From positions 1 to 64,000 of the forward strand of contig JASANZ010002231.1 of NCBI GenBank assembly GCA_030849805.1: 64,000 nucleotides of DNA, given 5' to 3'. The translations under genes were made by a program, and so were the position numbers. Below the pieces are notes generated by a model that was given only the letters and a program-made list of their open reading frames with translations, ran no database searches and had not been told where the DNA came from. Origin of the DNA: Sergeia podlipaevii (lineage: Eukaryota; Euglenozoa; Kinetoplastea; Trypanosomatida; Trypanosomatidae). Positions 19,624 through 30,633 of this stretch are shown here, one piece after another; the first letter of the stretch is position 1; each line of letters begins with the position of its first letter.

Positions 19624-21018
19624 TTACTTTGCTGTGTCTTCATTGTTTGCCATGGAGTTTGTAGAGACAGCGTCAGATTCTCGCAGCGACAAACAGGCTA
19701 CATGCAGTTTCTCTAGCCCATCCTGAATCCCCTGTACACTTGTTACAAGCCGTTGCACTGTACCATCGCCATTGCGGAGTAGGTCCTCCTGCTCCTTCAC
19801 GAGATCTTCCAGCACGAGCCGAAGTGCCCGCGTCGAGCGAGCAGCACGGCATGCAACATGGCAGTGTACAATGAACTCAAAAGGCAGGTCCCACGGCGCT
19901 GCAGCTACAGTGCTACTTCTAGACACGGATTCTGTGGCTGAGACGCCGCTCTCAGACGTAATGTAGTGTGCAGGTAACACCGCCGTCATGGTGGCACCAA
20001 AATCCTCTTGGACACCAAGTGCTGAGGGCCCGTAGTAGCGGTTCCAGTAAAGCTGTTCAAGTTGATGTATAACAGTAGAGTTGGCCATTGCCAACACGCG
20101 ACGTACAAACACAATGACAGGCTCAGACGGGTGCACTATGCGTATAGTGTCCTTTCGCTCTGAGAAGGATGCGAGAGTCGCTAGCTTGGCAAACGTCCGT
20201 AGCTGCACGCAGCTTGCCTCACCACACGGCATCTCATTGCCGCCTTCACCATTTCTCTTCGCTTCTGATGGCGCACGGTCAGCTATTGCAGCTGCGATGG
20301 GTCTCATCGTTTCCCCCAGGAGCAGCTCGCCCTGCTGAGGGTCCCGCGGCACATCAGGCTTGGGCTTTCCAAAAAAAGAGCTGAGGAGTCCCAAATGCCC
20401 TGTGGTGCCCGGATCTGGGTGTAGGAACACTTGATGTACAAAGCTCACTGGGGGGATGCCCAACTCAAGATGAAAGTGCAAACGCAGCTCCACCAAGTGC
20501 GAGGCCCATGTATCGTCTTCAATGAGAAACGGTGCCTTGTAGCATACACGGCACGGCTCCGGGAAACTCTTTGGCACTGTAAATACTACGTGGCTGATCA
20601 TCGAGTACAGCAAGGACGGACTGCGCGGAGAAATAGAGGCAGAAGTCTGAAGCTTCGGATCATCCGTGGAAGCACTCGCCGACCGACCCCGTTTGTGCCC
20701 AATATTTGCAGGAAATATGTCCTCGTTCTGTCGTGCTGTGCCCCGCTCATACAGCAGCCAGCGGTAGAAGGAGTCCTGCGCCAACGATCCGCCATCACGA
20801 AGATAGCAGTATCGTCTGTGAGAGCACCGTGACGGACCTGAGGAGGCGGTGAACGCCCCAGACCCGTTTGATGATGCCGCCGCGCTGCCACTAAAACCGC
20901 TGATGGTCTGTTGTGTACGGGGTACCTCAGCCAATGGAACTGCCACACTACCAATACAAAGAGGCACCTGCACGCAACCACCGTACAATACACGCCATTC
21001 CTCAGCTGGGACGAACAT
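19624..21018 (-). CDS. YEATS-domain protein
   Basis: 464 residues from the ATG at 21018-21016; a longer frame starting at TTG is rejected. The N-terminal half matches a YEATS fold, the acyl-lysine histone reader found in NuA4, SWR1 and TFIID-type complexes. A first strand V-L-Y-G-G lies near residue 10. A W-L-L-Y-E-R-G strand at 87-93 corresponds to the usual W-x-x-F/Y-V-R-G. The core at 142-182 reads H-V-V-F-x-V-x-K-S-F-P-x-P-x-R-V-x-x-K-x-P-F. Ser and Phe of the reader pocket are kept and Trp171 occupies the aromatic position, while the usual His of the AF9-type pocket is Pro. Insertions at about 38-65 and 94-135 are low-complexity. The C-terminal third is helical, ending in a coiled coil that could dock a complex. 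Confidence 0.8.
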   Translation of the reverse strand: MFVPAEEWRVLYGGCVQVPLCIGSVAVPLAEVPRTQQTISGFSGSAAASSNGSGAFTASSGPSRCSHRRYCYLRDGGSLAQDSFYRWLLYERGTARQNEDIFPANIGHKRGRSASASTDDPKLQTSASISPRSPSLLYSMISHVVFTVPKSFPEPCRVCYKAPFLIEDDTWASHLVELRLHFHLELGIPPVSFVHQVFLHPDPGTTGHLGLLSSFFGKPKPDVPRDPQQGELLLGETMRPIAAAIADRAPSEAKRNGEGGNEMPCGEASCVQLRTFAKLATLASFSERKDTIRIVHPSEPVIVFVRRVLAMANSTVIHQLEQLYWNRYYGPSALGVQEDFGATMTAVLPAHYITSESGVSATESVSRSSTVAAAPWDLPFEFIVHCHVACRAARSTRALRLVLEDLVKEQEDLLRNGDGTVQRLVTSVQGIQDGLEKLHVACLSLRESDAVSTNSMANNEDTAK

Positions 21019-22544
21019 GTCGCACTGTACAAGCGCGAATAGATGTGCTTTTCTTTTATAAAGAGAAAAATGCAACTAGTATCTTCCAAAGCGTACGCAC
21101 CGCTGATTGTTTATTTCCCTCTTTTTTTTTGAATGTTTGGCTTCTCTTTATGTGAATGTGCTAAGGTTGAATCGATGGTAATTGTGCAGCAGTAACGACG
21201 TGTATGAGCATGCGAGAACGCCTTTCCACATCCATCTTGTATAGCCAAAGGTTTAGAAAAAGAATTTTTTTAAATGAAAGGATATATTTATTCATGTAGT
21301 CTCATTGCTGAATGAGTAGAGTTCTTTTTTTATATAAAACAAAAAAAAACCCTCCCCGTAATCGCGTCCATATCTGCTTAAAAGCACAATTCCTTAGCTA
21401 TTGCTCAGCAAAGGACAGTACTTGGGAGATATCACGGCAACGGGCAAGAAATAAATCTTTCTCTGAAGTCGTAATGTCACATGCGAGTACATGTTTTTTT
21501 TTTGTGTTGTTCCTTTTTCGTTTGCTTTTCGGTTACGCATACATCCCCTATGATGCCAAACAGCGATATCTGTATCTGCTACACGCGCCTACACTTTGTT
21601 GAAAGCAAAAGACTCCCTCTCCCTCGGTTTCATGCCTGTTTTAGAGAGATAAAGAGAGAGAGAGAGAGAGACAACAACAGCAGTTAATATGTAGTAGGTC
21701 CCAACACAAAGTGAAGGGCCGCGTAATAGCAGCAAAAGGCATCGTTTCTCCTATACTAAAAATGAAAACAAAAGCACCTAACTAAATATATAGAGATATA
21801 AAAAAAAATTACTGAACAAGCATGTACACGTCGATGTAGACGTATACATATACCTTAATCCTACACCATATTATAGTGAAGTACCCTACACGTGTCCATC
21901 AAAGGATATTCCACGTTCTTCATCTCCATCATCGTTGAAAAGGAGAGAGAAAGAAAGAGACAGATAACCTCCTGAGGCTATCCTTTCTGCTTACACGCAT
22001 TCGCCCATTATTTATCTCATTTTCTTCTCCTCTCTCGCTTTCCGTCATAGATTCATCATGCGGGCGGCGTTGAGAGCTTAGGTTGAACAACACTACCAAA
22101 ACAGCCACTCATTCCTTCACGTTGCGCACCTAACTTTTTTCAAAAAGAAAAAAAAAATTGTCCACCACTGTGGCTCATTTAAATCTTTTTCCCTTCTCCT
22201 TGTTTCGCCCTCTTTCCCCTCCCCCCCCTTTTGCTTCGTGCCAGTGCGTGCGCACAAAATCCACATAAAATATGCACACGCATATGTTTGTGCTGTGTGT
22301 GCGCGCATAAAACGGTCTGGCATGACTCACTGGGGGGGGGGGGGAGGGGGATACCATTTGGATGCATCTCTTTCTCACTTTTCTTTTTTTCCATCTGCTT
22401 CGCAGTTAAGACTTTTTTTTCTCCTCCTCCTCCTCGTCCGGTTCATCTGATCACTCAGAAAATAAATAAATAAATAAATAATCTGAAAGAAAAAATGTGA
22501 CTCATTGGCTCGCTCTTTCTCTTCCAAAGCGACTATCTGTGTAA

Positions 22545-22570
22545 TATATATATATATATATATATATATT
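22545..22570. repeat. (AT)n microsatellite
   Basis: Alternating AT run in the 2.8-kb gap upstream of the YEATS gene. Seen directly. Confidence 0.88.
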
Positions 22571-23332
22571 TAATACTTTTTTTCTTCAAGATAAAAATAG
22601 GTCGTAGAACAATTCTGTCCAAGCGGACAAAATCTATAGTTTATAAAAAAAAAAAAGAAGAGAGATAAATATATAAAGCACTGACCTTCCAATTACGTGT
22701 GCCTCTGTATGTGTGTGTACAACATGCAACGCCATGGCTCCCCACTTCTCAGGATACAGCCCAGTACGCTAGATACATACATACATACATACAAAGCACA
22801 CACCCACACACGAAAAAAAAGTACACTGATCGGATAGAGAGAAGTAGTAGTAGTAGTAGTAGTAATATATAAATATATAAAAGAAGGTATTGCTGGAAGC
22901 AACACCATACTAGAAAAATAAAGAATAGATAAATTAGAAGGAAACAAATGAAAACAACTGAAGTGAACTTTCAATGGGGGCGTGACTCTCCATATCGTGA
23001 TATATATTGTGCATTAAGAAAAAAAAGTAGAGAAATGTTCCCCTTCCTCTATCATTTTTTTTTTCTCTTGTCTACCCGCACGACGTGCAATGTCTTTCCC
23101 CCTCCCCCATATTTAACTTTTCTCCTTTCTTGGTTGGAAAGCCAAAACATGGGTAGTGAAAGCAAGCAGAGGGGAAAAAAAACGCATGCATTACAAAGGA
23201 AATGAAGAGAAAGCTTCACGCAGAGTAGATCACACTTCAAGATGATATATATATATTGCTGCTGATGCTCTTCATTTGGCATATATATTCTTCTTTGTTC
23301 ATAACGTAAACAGGGGACACACACCTACGCAT

Positions 23333-23359
<27 letters not shown>
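23333..23359. repeat. (CA)n microsatellite
   Basis: Thirteen or so CA units in the gap between the YEATS and 247-aa genes. Seen directly. Confidence 0.9.
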
Positions 23360-23363
<4 letters not shown>

Positions 23364-23860
23364 CAGGCATGATATGCAGGAGGGTGCAAACGTATACATT
23401 AATATAGGGCACACATGTTTTTTAACACGATCACAAGAGAGCACAGAAGCACGCATAATTTCACGATGAAAAGGAAGAAAAAAAAAAGGAAACGTGCAAA
23501 AAATAAAATAAAAATCGTTGCTGACAGCTATCATGTAGTATATATACTACAGAGTTCCATCCCTTCTTGAATTCCAGATACCACCCACCCTTACGCACAT
23601 AGAGAAGAGTTGGGCAGAAGAGAAGGTGTTTGTGTGTGCGTATGTGTGTGTGTGTGTGTCCCTACAATATGAACAATAGCATTTGAAACTCGCAGCACAG
23701 TTGACAAAAAAAAAGATAAAATAAATGTAAAGAAAAAGCACTATATATACAAAATCTCATGCTCTCTTGAGTTTCTAAATCGGATCATCTTTTTTTTTTC
23801 CTCTCTCTCTCTCCTTCTTTTTTCAATTCAACCTCCCTCCTCTCGCTGTGGTGCTGCAGT

Positions 23861-24604
23861 TTAGCGGCCGTGACCGGCAGCGAGGATAATGGGATTGTGC
23901 GTGTTGCCGCCCTCTTGGCTGCCGTGAAGCTCCCTGTGCTTCGCAACGATAGCGTGGCGGTCGGGCTTGAGTTTGGCGCGCTCGCTGGGACTGAGCAGCA
24001 GCTCGTGCTCGCGACCCTGCTCCTTGGCCATAGCGTGGAAGGGATCGTTGGCAATGAAGCCACTGGCGTACATCTCGCGGATAGGATCGACGCTGTAGTA
24101 CTCAGGTGAACGGTGTATCCAGCGGTACACCTCCTGATCTAGCTCAACGCGGCGGTTGAAGCGCTGCTGCTGAATCCAGGGCTTGGTGGGCCAGAGAGCA
24201 GTGTTGTAGAGCGTCACGTCAGGGTGCAGGAAGGCAAGACGGTACAGGTGCCAGAGAGTGATGGAAACCACAACGGCAGCGCACGTAACAGTGGTGAGAG
24301 CTTCGAAGGAGACGGCCTGCAGGCGCATCTTCTCAATGGTGCTCACCTCCAGCCAGTGCACATAGCGGCCATACGGGTTACGGGAGAAGAAGCCGGTGCA
24401 GAAACCCTGAGGGAGAAGGTTGTAGCGGAAGCGGTATAGCCAGTTCACGTGCTTGGGGGAGAAGCCCTGCATGTAGCCAGTGCTAACGCCATCGTGGGTG
24501 GTGGCAAGGTACGGGTTGCCGGACATGGGCTTCCAGTAAACGTTGTGGTCGACAACGTTGCTGCGAGCGACGCTGCCGGAGATCTTATTAGTGATGCGGG
24601 ACAT
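23861..24604 (-). CDS. Single-pass membrane protein, probably mitochondrial
   Basis: 247 residues from an ATG start. One membrane helix lies at about 99-121, preceded by a Tyr/Trp/Phe/Arg-rich segment with Y-R-F-R-Y and G-F-F-S-R-N-P-Y-G-R-Y. It is followed by a W-P-T-K-P-W segment and a charged helical tail. The short basic N-terminus (M-S-R-I-T-N-K-I) could act as a mitochondrial presequence. Regular codon use and unusually clean, non-repetitive protein sequence compared with the neighbours suggest a conserved housekeeping protein. Size, single helix and aromatic-basic flanks resemble accessory subunits of respiratory complexes in trypanosomatids. That assignment is inference, and I do not recognise a named family. 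Confidence 0.75.
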   Translation of the reverse strand: MSRITNKISGSVARSNVVDHNVYWKPMSGNPYLATTHDGVSTGYMQGFSPKHVNWLYRFRYNLLPQGFCTGFFSRNPYGRYVHWLEVSTIEKMRLQAVSFEALTTVTCAAVVVSITLWHLYRLAFLHPDVTLYNTALWPTKPWIQQQRFNRRVELDQEVYRWIHRSPEYYSVDPIREMYASGFIANDPFHAMAKEQGREHELLLSPSERAKLKPDRHAIVAKHRELHGSQEGGNTHNPIILAAGHGR

Positions 24605-25140
24605 GACGAAAGTACGAACAGAGGACTTGTAAGATCAATGTATATTGCTTGTATTTTGAGATGAAAAGGTTTTTTTTCGCTTGTTTCTCCTAGTAAAAGG
24701 CTATCAATACAAAATGAAAAAAAAAAAGGAAAGAGATCAAAAAGTAATTCAAATACGAATGCAAGAAGGGAGTATTCATACGGCGATACATACACACACG
24801 CACACACATACATACAGACACACAATACGTATGAGATGCTGCGGAAGCTCGCTTTTCTGCCTAGGTAAGCCCCCCTTTCAAATCGATGCTAGCCCCTTCG
24901 CCCAGCTAATAGTGGTAAATGTTTAGAGCCTGGATAGTTACGTAACCACGACGCTAAAATGAAGAATAATAAAAAAAAGAGCAACAGGTTTAGAGAGACG
25001 ACACAAGATTATTTTTTTAAAAAAAAGCAGCTTTTGAAATTACTTTTCCATTTTCCCCCTTTCCTTCCAACCATTAGCATCAGCAACAAACTGTGCATCT
25101 ATATATAACAAGAGTTGTGAGCGAATATATCGTCGTCCCT
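24605..25140. other. Intergenic region with (CA)n repeat
   Basis: An interrupted (CA)n run lies at about 24791-24818, with several A runs. No gene seen. Confidence 0.55.
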
Positions 25141-26418
25141 TCATGGGCAGTACGTATCATAGAGCCGTTCTACGAACGCTACGTACGCATCTTGATCTTC
25201 CTTGTGTCCAAGACTCATGCAAGGGTGGCGGCTGTGCTTCAGCACGAGCACCTCCACAGCTGGAATCCTTTCTGGCACCAACTGCGCGCGCACACTGTCG
25301 ATAAGCTTCTGTGTGCAGGCATTGGGCACGCGCCGGTCCTTAACGGACATCACAAAGGCGACGGGGCACCGAATGTAGACCTTGCTGGGGTCATAAGAAT
25401 ACGCCTTCTTTGATGTCTCAGTCCCTTCGTAGTCACAGAACGTTTTAAAAAACCACATATTAATCCGTGGAAGCCAACTCGAGGTACTGATGACACTCTC
25501 GAGCGTATCAAACGGTGCCTCTACAATCACCAGGGACACATGTGAGGCCAGTTCAGGGGAAAGCTTCATCGCTGAATAAAAGCAAGTGGTGGCGCCGCGA
25601 CTGCATCCAAACAGCACCAAGTGCCGCTTTCCTGGAGTGCTCGGACCGCGTCCTCGTGGAACTGATGAACTTGATTGCTCGTTGTTCGCTATGATCAATT
25701 CACGCACCGCACGGCGCACCTCCCGTATAAAGACCGCCTGATCTCTGCTTCCGCCTAAATTTGTACGTCCAGGCTCCGAGTAGCACAGCTGAAAGGGACG
25801 TGTAGCAAACCAAAAATTGGTGAAAAGTTCCTTAATGACAAGTCCCCAGTGCACCGGATTCAACGTCCAGTACCACCCCGTGTGCACACATTCCGACACC
25901 TCTGGTGATGGCATGACATTATGCAGCAGCCGCGGTGCAAGATGGCAAGAAGCGCGATATAAAACGGGAGGGTCGATCAAACCCAGGTCTGCGGCCTCTG
26001 CACGACGGCGTCTTTCCGCGTTAAGTTCATCTTGATTATCTGCGCGGCTCAGCAAGGGGTCGCAGATAGATGCAAACGAGTCTGTGTGATGGTGCGTCAC
26101 GAAGGCAGCGGTATCAGCAGATGCACGTGCACTGCTAGCATTTGGATCATCATCGACGGCCACCATCTTGGTCAAGGCGCAACGCACGCCATCCTTCGCG
26201 ACGGCGCCAATACAGCGCTTCGTATTGCGGTTCTTGTGTGCATCCACGTCATGGAGAGGCTCGTACCCATCTGCCCAGTTCTGCAAAACGGTAACTCCAT
26301 CAGCGCCCGTGTATCGAGCAATTTGCGCTCTAGGAGAAGTGAGACCAGGCATTGTTACCGTGAGAATATTGTCCCTGCGCGGGGGGCTGTTCTCATATGG
26401 CACGCTGCGAGGATACAT
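25141..26418 (-). CDS. Alpha/beta hydrolase family protein
   Basis: 425 residues from the ATG at 26418-26416; a four-codon TTG extension is rejected. The C-terminal half has an alpha/beta-hydrolase pattern. The nucleophile elbow L-V-L-F-G-C-S-R-G-A has Ser273. The following helix leads to a strand V-S-L-V-I-V-E-A-P-F. A probable acid, Asp361, lies in S-V-K-D-R-R-V-P, and His398 or His405 lies in S-R-H-P-C-M-S-L-G-H. This triad order and spacing suit serine hydrolases (esterase, lipase or peptidase). Substrate cannot be read. The N-terminal 200 residues are less conserved-looking, with two Cys and an acidic stretch; no signal peptide is seen. Known catalytic residues appear intact, so I infer an active enzyme. 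Confidence 0.8.
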   Translation of the reverse strand: MYPRSVPYENSPPRRDNILTVTMPGLTSPRAQIARYTGADGVTVLQNWADGYEPLHDVDAHKNRNTKRCIGAVAKDGVRCALTKMVAVDDDPNASSARASADTAAFVTHHHTDSFASICDPLLSRADNQDELNAERRRRAEAADLGLIDPPVLYRASCHLAPRLLHNVMPSPEVSECVHTGWYWTLNPVHWGLVIKELFTNFWFATRPFQLCYSEPGRTNLGGSRDQAVFIREVRRAVRELIIANNEQSSSSVPRGRGPSTPGKRHLVLFGCSRGATTCFYSAMKLSPELASHVSLVIVEAPFDTLESVISTSSWLPRINMWFFKTFCDYEGTETSKKAYSYDPSKVYIRCPVAFVMSVKDRRVPNACTQKLIDSVRAQLVPERIPAVEVLVLKHSRHPCMSLGHKEDQDAYVAFVERLYDTYCP

Positions 26419-26874
26419 GATAAAAGACAAAAAAAGGGAGATAAACTAGAAAACAATGAAATGAATGTAATGCAATACTATTATTCTTTTCTCCCTTCTT
26501 TTCTCTTGAGTTTTGATAAAATATGTCGAGCCCGCTATTGCTTCCTAAAGTATACATAAGAAAAAATTTTTAAAAAATATGTGAAAGTGCGAGCACAAAA
26601 TTTAAAACAAAAAGATGCAAAAAAAAAAAAGAAGGTGCTTGCTATCCACGCCTGAACTTTGATGCAATAATACAAACTCTGCAGGATACAATCTAAAATG
26701 TAAATTGATAATTACTTTTCTTCTTTCAGTCATTACAAAGACTTCTTAAGTGCTTCGTGAGTTTCGCTAGCAGTGCTGAAGCGGCATGGCACCATTGACG
26801 TCTGTTGCGGAGCAAAAAGAAAAAAACAAACATTAACAAAAAATGAAAAAGAAAAAATACTATTCTTTCCCAGC
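26419..26874. other. Intergenic region, no gene seen
   Basis: AT-rich, with A runs near 26618-26630. Nothing else recognised. Confidence 0.55.
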
Positions 26875-28212
26875 CTAATAAATCTCCTCAAAGTCATCAA
26901 GAGCGGATAGCGCGGTCTGAATAAGCCGCCGATCCTCCTTGTCGCGTGCCTCGGCATCCAACGCATCCCCATCAGCAGCATCCCCCGCGTCGCTGTCCAC
27001 GTCAGATTCAGAGATGGCGAGTCGTACCTGTCGCCCAGCCGCGTCCTCTGCCTCACTACTGGCGCTCCCAGCAGTAGGCAAAACGCTAGGACTAGGCCCC
27101 ATGAGAGTGAGGTCCAGGACATCCTTGCCGCCGGCGCCGATGCCAATGACCTCCATCAGCTTTCCCACACGAAGTGCCTGCTCAGCTTGCTTGGCTTCTG
27201 CAAGTTGATTCAGTACCGGATCAATGCGACCGCGGAAGGCTACATATGCGTCCAACACCTCCTCAACTTGGGAGCGAATCATGTCCTCCATCTCGGGGGT
27301 ATACAACGCAGGGCGGAAAGGAATCTCATAGGCAGTGCTGATCCCACAAGCCGCGCTCTCTCCATCCATCAGCATCAGGTTTAGAGCACTAGGACCCCCA
27401 GCACCTCTAGAACCACTGCAATCGGCATCTTCAAGGCCACACGCACGCAGAGAAAAGGACGCCGCATACTGCGCCTCCGTCGAAAACATCTCTTCAAGTA
27501 GCTGCAGCAATGGACTCGTGGCGTCTGTAGCCTCCTTCAGGGCAGCCTCACATTTGGTAAGTCGCTCTTCCAGCGGAGCCTGCACAGCCTCGTGACTGGC
27601 AAGGTCCTCGGCAAGAATGCTTAGTCGTGTCTCACGCGTGATGCGCTCTCGGTTGATGGCCACTGCGGATGCTCTTTCCCCCTCCGCTTCCTTATGTACA
27701 CGCGTTAGCTGGCTCTGTAGGTTCGCAAACATAGCGGAGCGCAACAGCCCACCTCCACCTCGGCGCCGTGGAGGAGCTTCTTCGCTCGCTGCGCTTCCGC
27801 TCGGGGATGCAGCAGCCGAATCACCCTCAGTACGAGCCCTCTTGAGTGCGCTGGAGTTCCCGCCTTCGTCTTGTAGTGCACCGGAGCTAGAAGTTGATTC
27901 CCATGGGAGCCCAGCGGCAAGACGCGCCAAGGCTTCCTTCAAAGTCACGCGCTCCGCCTTGAGACGGTCCGTCACCTTTCGCAACGACCGTAGGCCACGC
28001 CGTAGAGTGCAGGCGGCGCGATACACAAGAGTAAACTTGCGCACTTGAGTCGCCACGTGCCGCTGAAAGGCTCGGCGTTGAGGCTCCGTCAGTGGGACTG
28101 GGTAGTCTTCAAGCAGCAGCAGATTTGCAGTAGGACCGCCGTCAGGAGCATCTTGCAGAGCCTCATCTGTATTGTCCAGCTTCAGTAACTCTCCAAGCAC
28201 CGCGGTCTCCAT
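26875..28212 (-). CDS. Coiled-coil protein with acidic tail, function unknown
   Basis: 445 residues from an ATG start. Helical segments with heptad-like Leu/Ala spacing lie at about 45-100 (many Arg and Lys) and 180-235. Between them is a low-complexity Ser/Ala stretch with a short R-R-R-G-G-G-G patch. A third helix (about 305-350), beginning Y-T-P-E-M-E-D-M-I-R-S-Q-V-E-E, precedes a Gly/Ser linker and a very acidic tail ending D-D-F-E-E-I-Y. No enzyme motif or membrane helix is seen. The layout suits a subunit of a nuclear or cytoskeletal complex; I do not recognise the family. Confidence 0.75.
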   Translation of the reverse strand: METAVLGELLKLDNTDEALQDAPDGGPTANLLLLEDYPVPLTEPQRRAFQRHVATQVRKFTLVYRAACTLRRGLRSLRKVTDRLKAERVTLKEALARLAAGLPWESTSSSGALQDEGGNSSALKRARTEGDSAAASPSGSAASEEAPPRRRGGGGLLRSAMFANLQSQLTRVHKEAEGERASAVAINRERITRETRLSILAEDLASHEAVQAPLEERLTKCEAALKEATDATSPLLQLLEEMFSTEAQYAASFSLRACGLEDADCSGSRGAGGPSALNLMLMDGESAACGISTAYEIPFRPALYTPEMEDMIRSQVEEVLDAYVAFRGRIDPVLNQLAEAKQAEQALRVGKLMEVIGIGAGGKDVLDLTLMGPSPSVLPTAGSASSEAEDAAGRQVRLAISESDVDSDAGDAADGDALDAEARDKEDRRLIQTALSALDDFEEIY

Positions 28213-30633
28213 CGTTGTCGCCTTGCTCGTCTCCCAGTCGCTTTTTTCTTCTACTTCTTCCTAGCTAAACGATCAGGGGCTCTAACTACAGTGCAACTCA
28301 CGTTATGGCTAAATAGATATTTGTTGTTGTTGTTGTTTCTTTGCTAGCGCATTTTGTAAAAAAAAAGTGCAAAAATGGTACAAAAAAGGAAAAAGAGCAC
28401 ACATATATATATATATATGCATACAAAAAGCAGTACATCACCAGAAGATATATTAAAAAAGAAACCAATAAAAATATTTTACACGTCCATCTCAGCTGCA
28501 AGCAATAATAAGCTACATGAAAGTAAACTTAGCTTCTCATATGTTCCACCTTTTGAGCCAAATAGAAGCATCAGACGCCATACTCCCCGCACACACGCAC
28601 ACACACACACACACACACACATCACAACTGCTCTTGTGCGTGCCTTTGTGTTTGTCCCGCTATTTCTTTCATTTTTGTTACCTTTTTTTTCCTTGGGAAA
28701 AAGAAACCGCACTCATTAAGTCGATACTCAAAGTCCCTATCGTCACGTCGTACTGTATGGAACATACATACAAACTCACATACACACACACAAAAAAAAA
28801 AAAATTACTTGAAAAAAAAAAAATGCATTCTTGCCCATTGTGATTCTCCGGCATATCTTTGCTAGTGTTGCTGCATTTTCTTTTCCTCCCGACGTCGTTG
28901 TTTATTTTCTAAAGTAAAGAGAAAACTTTTCGTTTTGTCGCTTTCATTTTTTTCCCATTGTTTCTCTCACTGTGCGCTCACGCCACTTGTTTCTGCGCAA
29001 CTTCACACGCACGCTCACCTCCCTCTTTCCTTCTCGTTCATGCCGCTCGTCAGAAATCCGACATATTATGCTGTTGTTACTTTCCTTCTTTATTGCATAT
29101 TCCCTCTTTCCTCTCAATAGAAGAAAAAAAAAAAAATTGTGGCGAACGAGTGTTTCTCTCAGCAAGAGAAGGAGCACTAAAGAGAAAGATAGCAAATAAA
29201 GAGAGTGAATGAAAGGACGGCATGCCATGTCCTAGGAATACACCCGCAAATACAAATAACAGAACATCTTCTACCTGTGGGGCGACCACAATTGAAAAAA
29301 AAAATATATATCAGGTAATCATATAGATAAAAATATGTATATACAGTAAAGAACCCCACAAAATGACAATAACAACAACAACAAAAAAAAAAAGCAAATA
29401 GGCACGGCAAGTGGAAAAATAATAATAAGAATAGCATACGCATATATGAACACTGTTTGCCTCACGAATAAAAGTAATGAAGCTCCTCTTCATGCACACC
29501 TCTCTTTCTGCAGACAAACAAGCACCAAAAAGCCATTTCTATAAATACAAGGCACAACCCACTTGTAGCCCTTGTGCCTATTATTCATATCAACAATCCC
29601 GTCGATAATTGCGCTCCTGATTTTATCTCTTTTTTCTTATTTTTTTCGTTTTTCTTCAACTTTTCCTACAACACTGCCTATTTGTTTTATTTTTTCTCCT
29701 TTCTTCCTCATTCCTCTTTTTCACTTCTATTCATCCATTACCTTCGCATATTCACCCAAATAGCTCAAAGTGCGTTCCTGCGCAACCACACTACAGGGCA
29801 CTCATAAACGACCATATGCGGCAGGCAACAGCGCCATGCTTGAGTTCAGAAAGAAGGAAAGAAAAAGAAGAGGATACATTTAAATAGTCATCCAAATGAT
29901 AATAATAACAATAATAGTAATAATAAAAAGCATTCACTACAATGATACAGGTTGAAAAGGGGGGGGGGGAAGGACACAAAAGCTGTCAAAATGTAGTGCA
30001 ACTCACTGCACGAAACGAGAGGCGGTTATCTTCATTTACAGTACAAGAGAGCCCCTTCTGCAAAAATAGTGAAAAAAATAAAAACAAAAAGACATAGCTC
30101 ACGCTCTCTACTTTTGCTCCTCTTTTTGCTGTATCCAGCGCATACGCTCAAAAACCAAGCGAGAAAAAAAAAAACTTCCAGCACGTTCATTCCTTTTTTT
30201 TTCTCTTTTCTGTTTCTTTTCCTTCTTTCTCGCTCTCTTGTAACGTTGCAAGAATTTGGTAAACATCCCACGTCCACACCCCGCTAGCAGCTACAGCTGC
30301 GCAAATGTGCCCCGCTGCACCACTTTAGTATCCCCCCTCTGACATCTTTTTTTTTTTTCCTTCGTTCGTTCTTTGGAAGGGAAAGGGGGAGGGGATGTTT
30401 TGCATCTTTCAAATATGATCAGTGTCATTGCTGTTCTTTCCCCCCCCCCTCTCTCTCTCTCTCTAAAAAAAAAAAAAGCATCACCATAGAGAGAGAGACG
30501 AGGAAGATGGGAATAAAGAAAGCGCTATACAACGTGCTTGGATGCTAGCGCTACACTACACGTACACGCGAACGAGGAGGAGAAAGGGGGTTTTAATAGT
30601 AGGCTTTGGTTTTATTTCTTTCTTTCGCACACT
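28213..30633. other. 2.4-kb intergenic region with alternating purine and pyrimidine tracts
   Basis: Repeats include (TTG)n at 28321-28337, (AT)n near 28403-28418, (CA)n at 28591-28620, a G run at 29958-29967, and a compound C10/(CT)n/A13 tract at 30440-30477. Plus-strand pyrimidine-rich stretches occur at about 28920-29060 and 29600-29760. The small open frames on either strand are low-complexity. It presumably holds the long 3' UTR of the MGCGGS gene. Confidence 0.6.
28591..28620. repeat. (CA)n microsatellite
   Basis: CA repeat with one CG interruption near its left end, in the gap left of the MGCGGS gene. Seen directly. Confidence 0.88.

Larger units (their letters stand above)
21019..23860. 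other. 2.8-kb intergenic region with dense microsatellites
   Basis: No credible gene. Repeats include (GA)n at about 21655-21670, a C run near 22220-22228, a G run near 22333-22344, (AAAT)n at 22459-22481, (AT)n at 22545-22570, (ATAC)n at 22773-22792, (AGT)n at 22842-22862, (CA)n at 23333-23359 and (TG)n at 23643-23659. It should contain the 3' UTR of the 247-aa gene and the 5' UTR of the YEATS gene. No tRNA-like or other structured RNA was recognised by eye. Confidence 0.6.
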
